From: a virus
Strand: one strand, 5' to 3'
Virus record (IMG/VR): IMGVR_UViG_3300020169_000039
Span: 1 to 39,320 of that record
Length of the DNA: 39,320 nt
Below, one piece after another: positions 8,300-16,813 of this stretch. Both the position numbers and the translations under genes were made by a program. The notes beneath the pieces were generated by a model. That model did no database searches. It was given only the letters and a program-made list of their open reading frames with translations, and was not told the DNA's origin. The number at the start of each line of letters is the position of its first letter. Position 1 is the stretch's first letter.

Positions 8300-8330
8300 G
8301 CCGCTGGCACACCGGTAAAAAGTGTGCCGC
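8300..8330 (+). promoter_or_regulatory. Pseudoknot-like leader RNA element, copy 3
   Basis: GCCG (8300-8303) can pair with CGGT (8313-8316), interleaved with GGCACAC (8306-8312) and GTGTGCC (8322-8328), third loop AAAAA. It is identical to copy 2 over 32 bases and lies just before the AAGGAGG site of the recombinase gene. Confidence 0.7.
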
Positions 8331-8353
8331 TATTTACGCCTTAAGGAGGGCAC

Positions 8354-9502
8354 ATGGCAAAAAAAGCCACAAACAAAGCGGGTCGCGTAGCGATGCAAGA
8401 TTTGCTAAAACTAGTTAACAAGAAAGCCGGCAGAAATGTCGCACATAATCTCACAGGAGATAACCCCACATCCGTTAAGGAGTGGATTCCCACTGGCTCG
8501 CGATGGCTAGACTCAATTATCTGCAAAGGACAAGTGGCAGGAATTCCAGTAGGAAAGGTAACTGAGATCGCCGGACTGGAATCAACCGGCAAGTCGTACA
8601 TGGCTGCGCAAATCGCCGCCAATGCCCAAAAACAAGGCAAGCTGGTAGTTTATTTCGATTCGGAATCTGCCATTGATCCCACCTTTTTAGAGCGGACTGG
8701 CTGCGACTTAGATCGCCTAATGTATGTTCAGGCATCCTCTGTAGAGTTTGTTTTAGAAACAATTGAGGAGTTACTTGGCGCCGCTGAAGATCAGATGGTA
8801 TTTGTCTGGGACTCCCTCGCCTTCACGCCCTCGGTATCTGATGTTGAGGGCGACTTCAATCCGCAGTCGTCAATGGCAGTAAAAGCCCGTATTCTTGCAA
8901 AGGGAATGTCGAAGCTGACAATCCCCATTGCGGATCGACAAGCAACCCTGATTGTTTTGAACCAGCTTAAGACTAATATCCCTCAAGGGCCGAACGCTAG
9001 AATTGTAGCAATGACAACGCCATATACTACCCCTGGTGGCAAAGCGATGCACTACTCTTATTCGCTGAGAATTTGGCTGACAGGTAGAAAGGCTAAGTCA
9101 TCTTTTATTGAAGATAACAAAGGTTTCCGTATTGGCTCTGAAGTTAAGGTGAAGCTGGAGAAATCTCGTTTCGGAACTCAGGGAAGATCATGCGCATTCC
9201 GAATTCTATGGGGTACTGAAGAGATTGGTATCCGTGATGAGGAGAGTTGGTTTGATGCAATCAAAGGTTGCGAAAGTCTCACTTCTGCCGGTGCATGGTA
9301 TACTTTGACAACGCCAGACGGGTACACAAAGAAATTTCAGCCATCAAAATGGACTGATCTGGTGACGTCTGATGAAGAGTTCCGTTCGAAAGTGATTAAA
9401 ATCATGGACGAGGAGATTGTTCAGAAGTTTGAAAAGAGAGAGGGGGATGCCTCCAGTTTCTATGAAGATCAAGAGGACTTGACTGTCCCAGTAAAAGAAT
9501 GA
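8354..9502 (+). CDS. uvsX: UvsX/RecA-family recombinase
   Basis: A 382-residue strand-exchange ATPase that forms filaments on ssDNA and pairs it with homologous duplex. Walker A is 'GLESTGKS' (residues 74-81), Walker B is 'MVFVWDSLAF' with D153, and a later 'VLNQLKTNI' fits the loop region of the family. 'IPTGSRWLDSII' before Walker A is the usual RecA/UvsX opening. The length is close to T4 UvsX (about 390). The start has a strong AAGGAGG site and pseudoknot copy 3 directly upstream, so translation may be controlled. The pairing with gp32-like SSB is typical of T4-like recombination-dependent replication. Confidence 0.9.
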   Translation: MAKKATNKAGRVAMQDLLKLVNKKAGRNVAHNLTGDNPTSVKEWIPTGSRWLDSIICKGQVAGIPVGKVTEIAGLESTGKSYMAAQIAANAQKQGKLVVYFDSESAIDPTFLERTGCDLDRLMYVQASSVEFVLETIEELLGAAEDQMVFVWDSLAFTPSVSDVEGDFNPQSSMAVKARILAKGMSKLTIPIADRQATLIVLNQLKTNIPQGPNARIVAMTTPYTTPGGKAMHYSYSLRIWLTGRKAKSSFIEDNKGFRIGSEVKVKLEKSRFGTQGRSCAFRILWGTEEIGIRDEESWFDAIKGCESLTSAGAWYTLTTPDGYTKKFQPSKWTDLVTSDEEFRSKVIKIMDEEIVQKFEKREGDASSFYEDQEDLTVPVKE

Positions 9503-9699
9503 GCAAGACACATCATGATATGTGCGGTGCCTGTGAAAAAGTCCCTCTGGAATATACCCCGGAGGGATTCCCACAGCCGGGAGAAATAGCAGAAAGAATT
9601 TTGTCCAAGAATCCGGATTGGGCAAGGCTCCACAACATGATATCTGTAGCAATCTCGCGAAGAGATAAAATGTGGCACGAACTTAGACAAAACGCTTGA
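9499..9699 (+). CDS. Small CxxC protein, unknown
   Basis: A 66-residue protein overlapping the recombinase gene by 4 bases (ATGA), so probably translationally coupled. It has 'MCGACEKVP' near the N-terminus (one CxxC) and a basic helical C-terminus with 'SRRDKMWHELRQ'. One CxxC alone could be half of a metal site in a dimer. The family is not recognised. Its position suggests an accessory to recombination or replication, but nothing in the sequence proves it. Confidence 0.6.
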   Translation: MSKTHHDMCGACEKVPLEYTPEGFPQPGEIAERILSKNPDWARLHNMISVAISRRDKMWHELRQNA

Positions 9700-9724
9700 C
9701 TCCAAGTATTAGATCGGTTATAAT
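9696..9724 (+). promoter_or_regulatory. Sigma70-type promoter for the uvsE-FEN pair
   Basis: TTGACT (9696-9701), 17-base spacer, TATAAT (9719-9724), 28 bases before the UvsE start codon, with TAGGAGGG in between. Confidence 0.8.
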
Positions 9725-9751
9725 ATATATGTACTTGTAGGAGGGTATAAC

Positions 9752-10687
9752 ATGAACCATTTAGGCTACGCCTGTATCAATCAGGGCTTTTCCACGCTGC
9801 CAAAGTCGCAGCGCATCACAACTAACCGCACCATGATCAAGCGGACATTCCACGATCGTGGTATTGAGTATGCTTCCGAGCTAGCTCTGCAAAATCTACG
9901 CGATTTGCACACTATTCTTGAGTGGAATCTTGCCAATGATATTTACTTTTATCGGCTTTCTTCCGATATTATTCCCTGGGCTTCCGAGTATAACCTCATA
10001 GACATGCCTAATTTCGGCGCTATACATGCCGCGGCTCTCAAGGCGGGCAACTTTGCCCGTAAGCACGGAATGCGGCTCACATCGCATCCTGGGCCGTTTA
10101 ACAAACTAGCATCACCCAAGGAACGCGTGTTCCAACTCACCAAGACTGATTTGTCTGTGCATGCAGAATTATTCGATCTTATTGGCTTGCCTCGCACCCC
10201 ATATGCCAAGCTCAATATTCACGTTGGCGCTGCATACGGTGACAAGCCCTTTGCTCTCGACAACTTCTGTCGCAACTTCGAACGCCTGCCCGACAATGTT
10301 CGTGCACGTCTTACCGTCGAGAACGACGACAAGGCTTCACTATACTGCACACAAGAACTATACGACGGTGTATACAAGCGCATTGGTATTCCTATTGTGT
10401 TTGATTACCACCACCATATGCTGCATCCTGGAGATCAGTCAGAGCAAGAAGCGCTTGAGCTGGCACTATCTACATGGGGTGACATCAAGCCTGTTGTGCA
10501 CTACGCAGAGTCTCGCTCGCTTGAGCACAACAATCCTAAAATCAAGCCGCAAGCACATTCGGATTTGGTTTACAACACACTTAACGACTATGGCAATGTT
10601 TTCGATATTATGATCGAAGCCAAGCACAAAGAGCTTGCGTTATTGCGATATCGTGATATACTTTCAGAACAAGGAGAAGCAAAATGA
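9752..10687 (+). CDS. uvsE: UV damage endonuclease UvsE/UvdE
   Basis: A 311-residue TIM-barrel endonuclease that nicks DNA 5' to UV photoproducts and some other lesions. Family landmarks run in order: 'LGYACIN' at the start, 'YFYRLSSDIIPW', 'RLTSHPG', 'NIHVGAAYGDK', 'TVENDD' (metal-binding Glu), 'FDYHHHML' (Asp and His ligands), 'VHYAES' and 'DIMIEAKHKELAL'. All the metal-binding positions expected for UvsE seem present. The length is close to the bacterial enzymes (about 300). It has its own promoter and a good GGAGGG site. A repair enzyme of this kind fits a phage exposed to sunlight, which is inference about habitat. Confidence 0.9.
   Translation: MNHLGYACINQGFSTLPKSQRITTNRTMIKRTFHDRGIEYASELALQNLRDLHTILEWNLANDIYFYRLSSDIIPWASEYNLIDMPNFGAIHAAALKAGNFARKHGMRLTSHPGPFNKLASPKERVFQLTKTDLSVHAELFDLIGLPRTPYAKLNIHVGAAYGDKPFALDNFCRNFERLPDNVRARLTVENDDKASLYCTQELYDGVYKRIGIPIVFDYHHHMLHPGDQSEQEALELALSTWGDIKPVVHYAESRSLEHNNPKIKPQAHSDLVYNTLNDYGNVFDIMIEAKHKELALLRYRDILSEQGEAK
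10635..10662 (+). promoter_or_regulatory. Possible weak promoter before the FEN gene
   Basis: TTGCGT (10635-10640), 16-base spacer, TATACT (10657-10662), inside the end of uvsE and 22 bases before the next start. The -35 is poor. Confidence 0.3.
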
Positions 10688-11640
10688 AGCGTGTTATTAT
10701 TATTGACGCTCTTAATATGTTTTTAAGAGCCTACATTGTAGATCCCTCTCTTTCATCCAATGGACAGCCAATTGGAGGACTAAAGGGTTCTATAAAGATT
10801 CTACAAAAGCTGGTAAGAATTAGCCAGCCTGATTCCATTGTTATCGTTTGGGATGGACCCAACGGCTCGCAAAAGCGCAAGTCAATGAATAAAGATTACA
10901 AGGCAGGACGCAAGCCGATCCGCCTCAATCGAGCATTTCACAATCTAACAGACAATGAAGAGCTGCATAACAAGATTTGGCAACAAACTAGGTTGATTGA
11001 ATACTTGAATGAAATGCCCATAGTCCAAATTATGCTTCCGGAAATTGAAGCCGACGATGTTATCTCTCACGTGACTCATCTTAAACACTACGATGGCTGG
11101 CAAAAAGTGATCATATCCAATGATAAGGACTTTCTGCAGCTGTGTGATGATGAAACGGTAGTATATCGCCCCACCGCAGATACGCTCTTGAATAAGAAGA
11201 GAATTGTGGAGGAATACGGTATCCACCCCACCAATATGGCACTAGCCCGAGCAATTGCGGGAGATGCTTCCGACAACCTTCCGGGGATCAAGGGAGCCGG
11301 CTTGACTACGATCAAAAAAAGGTTACCCTTTCTTGCATCTGAAAAAGATTATACAATTCAAGAGGTTATAGAATTCTGCGAAAATTCAGCGAATAAATTA
11401 AAGTTTTTTACGAACATTGTTGAGGGAAGAGAGAAAATACAACATAATTATACAATGATGCAATTGTACTCTCCGCTGCTCTCAATCAACTCAAAAGATT
11501 TTGTAAAAACAGCCGTGTCAGATTTTGAATGTAACTTCAATAAGACAGCAGTTATCAAGAAAATGCACGAAGATGGCTTCGGGGAACTAAACTGGGAAGA
11601 ATTAAGAACTCGTCTCAATAACATCGCAGTAAGTTGCTAA
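10684..11640 (+). CDS. 5'-3' exonuclease / flap endonuclease (T4 RNase H-like)
   Basis: A 318-residue FEN-family nuclease that removes RNA primers and 5' flaps. Landmarks are 'IIIDALNMFLRAY' (metal-binding Asp), 'VWDGPNGSQKRKSMNKDYKAGR' split as D-G-x-x-S..R..Y-K-x-x-R, 'EIEADDVIS', 'ISNDKDFLQL', then 'GDASDNLPGIKGAGLTTI', the helix-3-turn-helix DNA-binding element. Size matches T4 RNase H (305) and the N-terminal domain of PolI. It overlaps uvsE by 4 bases. It supplies the 5' nuclease that the short family-A polymerase at 4869 lacks. Confidence 0.9.
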   Translation: MKRVIIIDALNMFLRAYIVDPSLSSNGQPIGGLKGSIKILQKLVRISQPDSIVIVWDGPNGSQKRKSMNKDYKAGRKPIRLNRAFHNLTDNEELHNKIWQQTRLIEYLNEMPIVQIMLPEIEADDVISHVTHLKHYDGWQKVIISNDKDFLQLCDDETVVYRPTADTLLNKKRIVEEYGIHPTNMALARAIAGDASDNLPGIKGAGLTTIKKRLPFLASEKDYTIQEVIEFCENSANKLKFFTNIVEGREKIQHNYTMMQLYSPLLSINSKDFVKTAVSDFECNFNKTAVIKKMHEDGFGELNWEELRTRLNNIAVSC

Positions 11641-11646
11641 ATATGC

Positions 11647-11674
11647 TTGACATGCTGCTTGAATATGTTATAAT
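11647..11674 (+). promoter_or_regulatory. Sigma70-type promoter for the helicase operon
   Basis: TTGACA (11647-11652), 16-base spacer, TATAAT (11669-11674). The start codon follows 22 bases later behind GAGGGGTG. Confidence 0.8.
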
Positions 11675-11695
11675 TATCACCATGAGGGGTGTACT

Positions 11696-13066
11696 TTGAG
11701 CGATAAAGTCGGTTTTGCGAAATATGGAAAAACCTTCCAAGAAGGTTTGGTACAGCTTATCTTAGACGATCGCCCCTTTGCCGATCAGATTTCAGAAGTG
11801 TTAGACATCTCGTTCCTAGAGTTGGAATATCTCAGGGTATTCGCACGCAAGATTATCAATTATCGGAATCGATATTCTAAGCACCCATCTCACGACGCTG
11901 TTATAACCATGTTGCGGACAGAGTTGGATGCCGAAGACGAAGTGATTAGGCAGCAAGTAAAAGAGTACTTTGCCAAAATTCACGAATCAGAGATCCAAGA
12001 TGGAGAATACATCAAGGAGCAATCCTTAGATTTCTGTCGAAAGCAAAATCTTAAAGAGGCTATGCTGAAATCAGTAGAGTTGTTGCAAAATAGCTCATTT
12101 GATGAGATTTCAAAAGTTATTAATGAATCTTTAAAACTTGGATCCGAAACCAACTTTGGTTATGATTACTTGGCAGACTTCGAAGAGAGATACAAGCCGA
12201 AGTTCCGCAACCCTGTCACCACCGGATGGCAAGATCTGGACGGCATCACCGGTGGCGGACTTGGAAAAAGTGAACTTGGTGTCGTGATCGCTCCCACTGG
12301 GGCAGGAAAGTCAATGGTGCTTGTGCACTTGGGCGCGCAAGCAGTCATACAGGGACAGGTTGTGGTTCATTATACTTTAGAGCTGCAAGATACCGTCATT
12401 GCAAAACGCTATGATAGCTGCATCACTGGGTACCCTCTTTCCGAGTTGACTTCTTTTAAAGAAGAAGTGTTTGAGGAGATTGGAGATATCGAAGGAAGGC
12501 TAATCGTTAAAGAATACCCCACCAAGTCAGCTAGCACTGAGACAATTAGAAACCACCTGAGTCGGTTACACAAGAGGGGAATCACGCCCGGACTGATAAT
12601 TGTAGACTACGCGGATCTCCTCAAGCCAGTTGTTATTCGCAAAGAGAAGAGAGACGAACTTGGCTCTATTTACGAAGAGTTACGCGCAATATCCACTGAG
12701 TATTCTTGTCCCATATGGACTGCCTCTCAGACAAACAGATCTGGTTTGAGCGCCGAAGTGATCACGATGGAACAAATCTCCGAAGCCTTTAATAAATGCT
12801 TTGTTGCAGACTTTATTATCTCCGTGTCACGCACGATTGAAGACAAACAAAATAATCAAGGTAAGATTTTTATTGCAAAAAATAGAAACGGTCCGGACGG
12901 AATGGTGTATGATATATTCATGGATACATCTAATGTCAAAATAAGAGTATTACCCAGGGTAACGCATCCTAGTGCAAACTCTGTAGCAACTAGCCCGGTT
13001 GTATTAACTCCCGGCATGCAACAGAACTTGTTAAAAAGCAAATATGAAAAATACAGAAGGAAATAA
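11696..13066 (+). CDS. DnaB/gp41-type replicative DNA helicase
   Basis: A 456-residue hexameric helicase that unwinds DNA at the fork. The N-terminal 150 residues are helical, as in the DnaB N-terminal domain. The RecA-like motor has Walker A 'APTGAGKS' (199-206), Walker B 'LIIVDYADLL' and a downstream 'WTASQTNRSGL' sensor region, with 'SRTIEDKQNNQGKIFIAKNRNGP' split as the DnaB arginine-finger region (K-N-R-N-G). The start is TTG: the ATG at 11682 is out of frame and soon stops, no in-frame ATG exists nearby, and GAGGGG lies 7 bases before the TTG. No separate primase is visible in the window. Confidence 0.9.
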   Translation: MSDKVGFAKYGKTFQEGLVQLILDDRPFADQISEVLDISFLELEYLRVFARKIINYRNRYSKHPSHDAVITMLRTELDAEDEVIRQQVKEYFAKIHESEIQDGEYIKEQSLDFCRKQNLKEAMLKSVELLQNSSFDEISKVINESLKLGSETNFGYDYLADFEERYKPKFRNPVTTGWQDLDGITGGGLGKSELGVVIAPTGAGKSMVLVHLGAQAVIQGQVVVHYTLELQDTVIAKRYDSCITGYPLSELTSFKEEVFEEIGDIEGRLIVKEYPTKSASTETIRNHLSRLHKRGITPGLIIVDYADLLKPVVIRKEKRDELGSIYEELRAISTEYSCPIWTASQTNRSGLSAEVITMEQISEAFNKCFVADFIISVSRTIEDKQNNQGKIFIAKNRNGPDGMVYDIFMDTSNVKIRVLPRVTHPSANSVATSPVVLTPGMQQNLLKSKYEKYRRK

Positions 13067-13072
13067 AATATC

Positions 13073-15040
13073 ATGAGAACAATTGAGAACATTCGCAGAT
13101 TCAGGTTATCCGACACATTTATTGAGCCATACAAAGGGGCTGAAGTACCATGGGGGCCGCTGGGTTATGTAACCTATAAGCGCACATACTCACGGCGCTT
13201 GAGTGAGTTCGATCCAGACGCCACAGGCTCAGAAGAGTGGTGGCAAACTTGCCGCCGTGTTGTTGAGGGTATGTTTAATATGCAAAAGCAGCACGTGTTC
13301 CAGCTTGGGCTGGAATGGAACGACAACAAGGCTCAAAAAACAGCAAAAGACGCGTACGACAGACTTTTTAATTTGAAATGGACACCGCCCGGGCGTGGTT
13401 TGTGGATGATGGGAACAAAGTTCATCGAAGAACGTACAGCGGCTGGGCTTTTTAACTGCGCTTTTCGCTCCACGCGCGATTTAGCTACAAAAGGTGGATA
13501 CTTGTTTGCCTGGATGATGGACGCGCTAATGGTTGGTATCGGTGTTGGGTTTGACACCGAAGGCGCTGGCACGCTCTCTATCAAGGAGCCACAATATACA
13601 AATGACACCCTTGTGATCGATGACTCACGAGAAGGCTGGGTGGACTCTGTTCACATGCTGCTAGATGGGTTCTTTTTTGGTTCCAAGGTACCTAAGTTTG
13701 ATTACTCCGCAATTCGTAAATTCGGAGCACACATCAAAGGATTTGGAGGAACATCCTCCGGCCCAGATCCTCTTATCGAGTTACATGAGAGCTTGAGGGA
13801 GTTGTTTTCCGACAAGATCGGTGAGAACATAACCTCAGTCGACATCGTAGATACAGAGAATCTTATCGGACGCTGCGTTGTTTCAGGTAATGTCCGACGC
13901 TCCGCGGCTCTGGCTATGGGTAGGTATGATGATACTCCTTATTTAGAGATGAAGAACGATCAAGAAAAGCTTTACCACCATCGTTGGGGTTCAAATAACT
14001 CCTTCAATGCAGAAGTGGGAATGGATTATACATGGCACGCGGAACAGTCGCAGAAGAATGGTGAGCCGGGCTATATCTGGCTAAACAACGCGCGTACCCG
14101 CGGAAGATTTAAAGATGATTTACGCTATGATGATATTAATGTAGCCGGCTTCAACCCCTGCGTAGAACAGCAACTAGAAGACGCAGAGCTGTGCTGCTTG
14201 GTGGAAACATACCCAGCTAAGCATGAGGATCTGGAAGATTATTTAAAAACGTTAAAGATTGCTTACTTGTACGGCAAGACAATCACCCTTTCTAACACGC
14301 ACTGGCCGGAGACGAACGCAAAGATGCTTAAGAACCGGCGTATTGGGCTTTCACAGTCAGGAGTTGTACAAGCATTTAATAAGCACGGCAGAAGAGAGAT
14401 GTATAGTTGGTGCGACAAGGCATATGAACATGTTAAAGAACTTGACGAAGAGTACTCTAACTGGCTTTGTATCCCCAAGTCTGTCCGCATGACATCAATC
14501 AAGCCTTCTGGCACCGTGTCTCTGCTTAACGGCAGTACTCCCGGGATACACTTCCCAGAGGATGAATACTACATCAGACGAATTAGATTCTCGACTGACA
14601 ATAAAATGCTTGAAGCTTTGAAGGAATGCGGTTATACTATTGAAGATGACAAATATTCTCCGAATACTGTTTGTGTTGAGTTTCCTGTACATGAGCCCTA
14701 TTTTTCGAAAGGAAAGAGATCTATTTCGATGTGGGAACAGCTTGAAATTGCAGCCCAATATCAATATTACTGGGCAGATAACTCAGTGTCTATTACAGTC
14801 ACTTTCAAACCTGACGAAGCAAGTCAGATTAAAAGTGCCTTGGAGTTATATGAAACTCGCCTTAAGGCAGTCTCCTTCTTGAGATTCGAAGAAACCGGAT
14901 ATGAGCAGGCTCCCTACGAGCCGATTACGGAAAAAGAATATAAAAAGCTGTCAGCAAAAATTTCCCCACTTAGCAGAATAATTAACGAAGATGGTGGAAG
15001 TGGTACAAAATTCTGTACCAATGATACATGTACAATTTAG
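13073..15040 (+). CDS. Class II (B12-dependent) ribonucleoside-triphosphate reductase, monomeric RTPR type
   Basis: A 655-residue oxygen-independent enzyme making dNTPs from NTPs with adenosylcobalamin. Residues map onto Lactobacillus leichmannii RTPR: C129 (C119), N361-P-C363-V-E365 (N406, C408, E410) and C374 (C419). The 11-residue C363-C374 spacing is exact. The C-terminal shuttle pair C648-x4-C653 matches C731/C736. It is about 85 residues shorter than RTPR (739), with 55 of the difference between C129 and C363, where RTPR carries its allosteric insertion, so effector control may be reduced (inference). A thioredoxin at 27654 could re-reduce it. A B12-making or B12-importing host is implied. 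Confidence 0.9.
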   Translation: MRTIENIRRFRLSDTFIEPYKGAEVPWGPLGYVTYKRTYSRRLSEFDPDATGSEEWWQTCRRVVEGMFNMQKQHVFQLGLEWNDNKAQKTAKDAYDRLFNLKWTPPGRGLWMMGTKFIEERTAAGLFNCAFRSTRDLATKGGYLFAWMMDALMVGIGVGFDTEGAGTLSIKEPQYTNDTLVIDDSREGWVDSVHMLLDGFFFGSKVPKFDYSAIRKFGAHIKGFGGTSSGPDPLIELHESLRELFSDKIGENITSVDIVDTENLIGRCVVSGNVRRSAALAMGRYDDTPYLEMKNDQEKLYHHRWGSNNSFNAEVGMDYTWHAEQSQKNGEPGYIWLNNARTRGRFKDDLRYDDINVAGFNPCVEQQLEDAELCCLVETYPAKHEDLEDYLKTLKIAYLYGKTITLSNTHWPETNAKMLKNRRIGLSQSGVVQAFNKHGRREMYSWCDKAYEHVKELDEEYSNWLCIPKSVRMTSIKPSGTVSLLNGSTPGIHFPEDEYYIRRIRFSTDNKMLEALKECGYTIEDDKYSPNTVCVEFPVHEPYFSKGKRSISMWEQLEIAAQYQYYWADNSVSITVTFKPDEASQIKSALELYETRLKAVSFLRFEETGYEQAPYEPITEKEYKKLSAKISPLSRIINEDGGSGTKFCTNDTCTI

Positions 15041-15047
15041 GAGAAAA

Positions 15048-15317
15048 ATGTTCAAACCAGTAAATCGCCACATCTTAATTGAGTTAGTGAACGGCGAAGA
15101 GTCCTCAGCACCATTGATAGTACTTCCAGAAGACTTTAAACCAACTATGGAAAAGTACGCAGTAGTAAAGGTTGTCAATTTCGCTGACGATATTCGCTTT
15201 GAGCTAAAGAGCGCCCCCCGTATAGTTGTGGATCAGTCAATGATAGAGGAGATTGTCGTCAATAAGACTACTTATAACGTGATCCAAGACAATTATGTCG
15301 TTGGGATTGTCACTTAA
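15048..15317 (+). CDS. GroES-like co-chaperonin (Cpn10)
   Basis: An 89-residue protein. The start is the ATG at 15048, with TTAGGAG 5 bases upstream; a longer frame beginning at 14991 lies inside the RNR gene and has no such site. The layout is that of GroES: 'FKPVNRHILIEL' (like I-K-P-L-x-D-R-V-L-V-E), a mobile-loop-like 'GEESSAPLIVLPED' (like the loop ending G-I-V-L-P-D), 'YAVVKVVNF', an acidic/basic middle, and a closing strand 'YNVIQDNYVVGIV' (like Y-L-I-x-x-x-D-I-L-A-V). Length is near the usual 95. It would cap the phage GroEL encoded at 33144, as T4 gp31 caps host GroEL. The assignment is from pattern, and the identity is low. Confidence 0.65.
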   Translation: MFKPVNRHILIELVNGEESSAPLIVLPEDFKPTMEKYAVVKVVNFADDIRFELKSAPRIVVDQSMIEEIVVNKTTYNVIQDNYVVGIVT

Positions 15318-15325
15318 CCGACACT

Positions 15326-16243
15326 GTGGGGGTGGTTCTGGACAAGAACTTTTATAACGAAGCGTCAGCTAGAAAGCTGGGCTGGGCACCAAGCTGGTTT
15401 GGAGAGAGGTACTTCGACGACAAACTTGTGCGCGCTATTAAAAAATGGCAGCGCGCTCGACATCTAGCGGCAGATGGACTGTGCGGACCGATGACTTTTC
15501 GCAGACTCTGGACTGAACGCCAAGAGGTAGTGGGAGACTATTGCCCTAACGAAGACTTATCCTATTCCAACTACATTGTGTACAACGGAGAGTTCCACCC
15601 CATTCAGTGGGACAAGTTTGTGTTGTGGTCCGATGATGGAGCGCTTGTTTCAAAGCCCGGGCATTATTATGACTACTCAGGACGCCCAAAACGAAAAATT
15701 AGATATTTTGTCAATCATTGGGATGTTTGCTTGAGTTCTACTTCTTGTCAAAACGTTTTAGATAAGAGGGGAATCTCGGTACATTTTCTTATCGATAACG
15801 ACGGAACCATCTATCAAACTTTAGATATGCAACATGCTGCGTGGCACGCAGGATCAGCGCGCGCTAATCGAGCCTCGGTAGGAGTTGAGATATCCAATGC
15901 ATATTATCCCAAATATCAAGATTGGTATAAGAAAAATGGTTATGGCGAGCGTGCTTTGATCGATGACGCATGGGTGCACGGCTCAAGGTTGGAGCCATTT
16001 ATGGATTTCTATCCGCAACAGATTGATGCCTTAAAGGCTCTCTGGAAGGCTATCAATGGGGCTACTGGAATACCATATGAATGTCCCATTAACCAGTTTG
16101 GAAGCACCTCTACCAAATATGAGCAAGATGTCACATATGGCAAATTTACCGGCTTTGTAAGTCACTACCATGTGAGCAAAGCCAAAATCGATTGCGCAGG
16201 CTTGGATATCAAGCAACTGCTGCAGGATATAAAAGAAGAATAA
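15326..16243 (+). CDS. N-acetylmuramoyl-L-alanine amidase with peptidoglycan-binding domain (endolysin candidate)
   Basis: A 305-residue enzyme that cleaves the amide bond between N-acetylmuramic acid and the peptide stem. Residues about 10-65 look like a peptidoglycan-binding repeat ('LVRAIKKWQRARHLAADGLCGPMTFRRL'-type, here in shortened form A-I-K-K-W-Q...D-G-x-x-G-P-x-T). The amidase_2 domain has zinc ligands H131 ('VNHWD'), H282 and C290 with an 8-residue H-to-C spacing, the same as T7 lysozyme H122 and C130. No signal peptide is visible, so a holin or other route would be needed. The start is unclear: GTG at 15326 or 15332, both with weak ribosome sites and no early ATG. Its neighbours are not classic lysis genes. 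Confidence 0.85.
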   Translation: MGVVLDKNFYNEASARKLGWAPSWFGERYFDDKLVRAIKKWQRARHLAADGLCGPMTFRRLWTERQEVVGDYCPNEDLSYSNYIVYNGEFHPIQWDKFVLWSDDGALVSKPGHYYDYSGRPKRKIRYFVNHWDVCLSSTSCQNVLDKRGISVHFLIDNDGTIYQTLDMQHAAWHAGSARANRASVGVEISNAYYPKYQDWYKKNGYGERALIDDAWVHGSRLEPFMDFYPQQIDALKALWKAINGATGIPYECPINQFGSTSTKYEQDVTYGKFTGFVSHYHVSKAKIDCAGLDIKQLLQDIKEE

Positions 16244-16270
16244 AGTTATTTTAATCCACTACTTAGGGGT

Positions 16271-16813
16271 ATGGGGTGGCTTTTATATTTGATTCTGGGG
16301 CACGGAAGTGTGTCTCCGGATGGTGCCTTGCCTGAGAACTCTCAGAACGTAGCTCATGTGCAAGAGGCGATGGTTATAGGGAAGCCTAAGCAATCGGCAG
16401 AGTGGAGGGTGACACCTACAGTCCGAATCTGTGAATCCTCAGAAGTCACCGTCAGTCGAACCGCCCGAGCAATACGGTATTGGGAAGCTCGCGGCTACAA
16501 ATTCGATGGGGTTTTTGTAGACTCGATTACTCCATGCATCTCGCCACGCTACGGAGAAATTATGATAACGATACCGATGGGTGGGTTTGATGATCGCCAC
16601 ATGGCATCTACCAAGTTATATACCTCTAAGAAGACTGGAGAGATACTTAAAGCTAAGATACATATTCTACCATCTAATTCTAGAAAAGATAGAGTGCTTG
16701 AGCATGAGATCGGGCATGCCCTGGGGTGGAGTCACTATCCGCAACGTTATCACATTATGCATCCCACATGGAAGCACGGTGGCTATGACTCATATGGGAT
16801 TCATAAAAAGTAG
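16271..16813 (+). CDS. Metzincin-type zinc metalloprotease
   Basis: A 180-residue protein with the full metzincin zinc motif 'HEIGHALGWSH' (H145, E146, H149, G152, H155) and a Met-turn 'HIMHP' with M163, 8 residues after the last His. The set is as in matrixins and related proteases that cut extracellular proteins. The N-terminus 'MGWLLYLILGHG' is hydrophobic but has no positive charge, so export is possible but unproven. A start ATG follows 'TAGGGGT'. It lies between the amidase and a gene for a secreted protein that has its own promoter. A role in host-surface or capsule processing, or in release, is inference. Confidence 0.82.
   Translation: MGWLLYLILGHGSVSPDGALPENSQNVAHVQEAMVIGKPKQSAEWRVTPTVRICESSEVTVSRTARAIRYWEARGYKFDGVFVDSITPCISPRYGEIMITIPMGGFDDRHMASTKLYTSKKTGEILKAKIHILPSNSRKDRVLEHEIGHALGWSHYPQRYHIMHPTWKHGGYDSYGIHKK

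Noticed and set aside
8135-8330. The intergenic stem elements as Rho-independent terminators
   Set aside because: No T-run follows the stems; each is followed by an AT-poor or A-rich leader with a ribosome site, which fits a leader element better.
11682-11695. ATG 11682 as the helicase start
   Set aside because: It is out of frame with the helicase and meets TGA after five codons.
14991-15047. Longer start of the GroES-like gene
   Set aside because: This stretch lies inside the RNR C-terminus, and ATG 15048 has a clear TTAGGAG site and starts at the conserved K-P-V-N-R.
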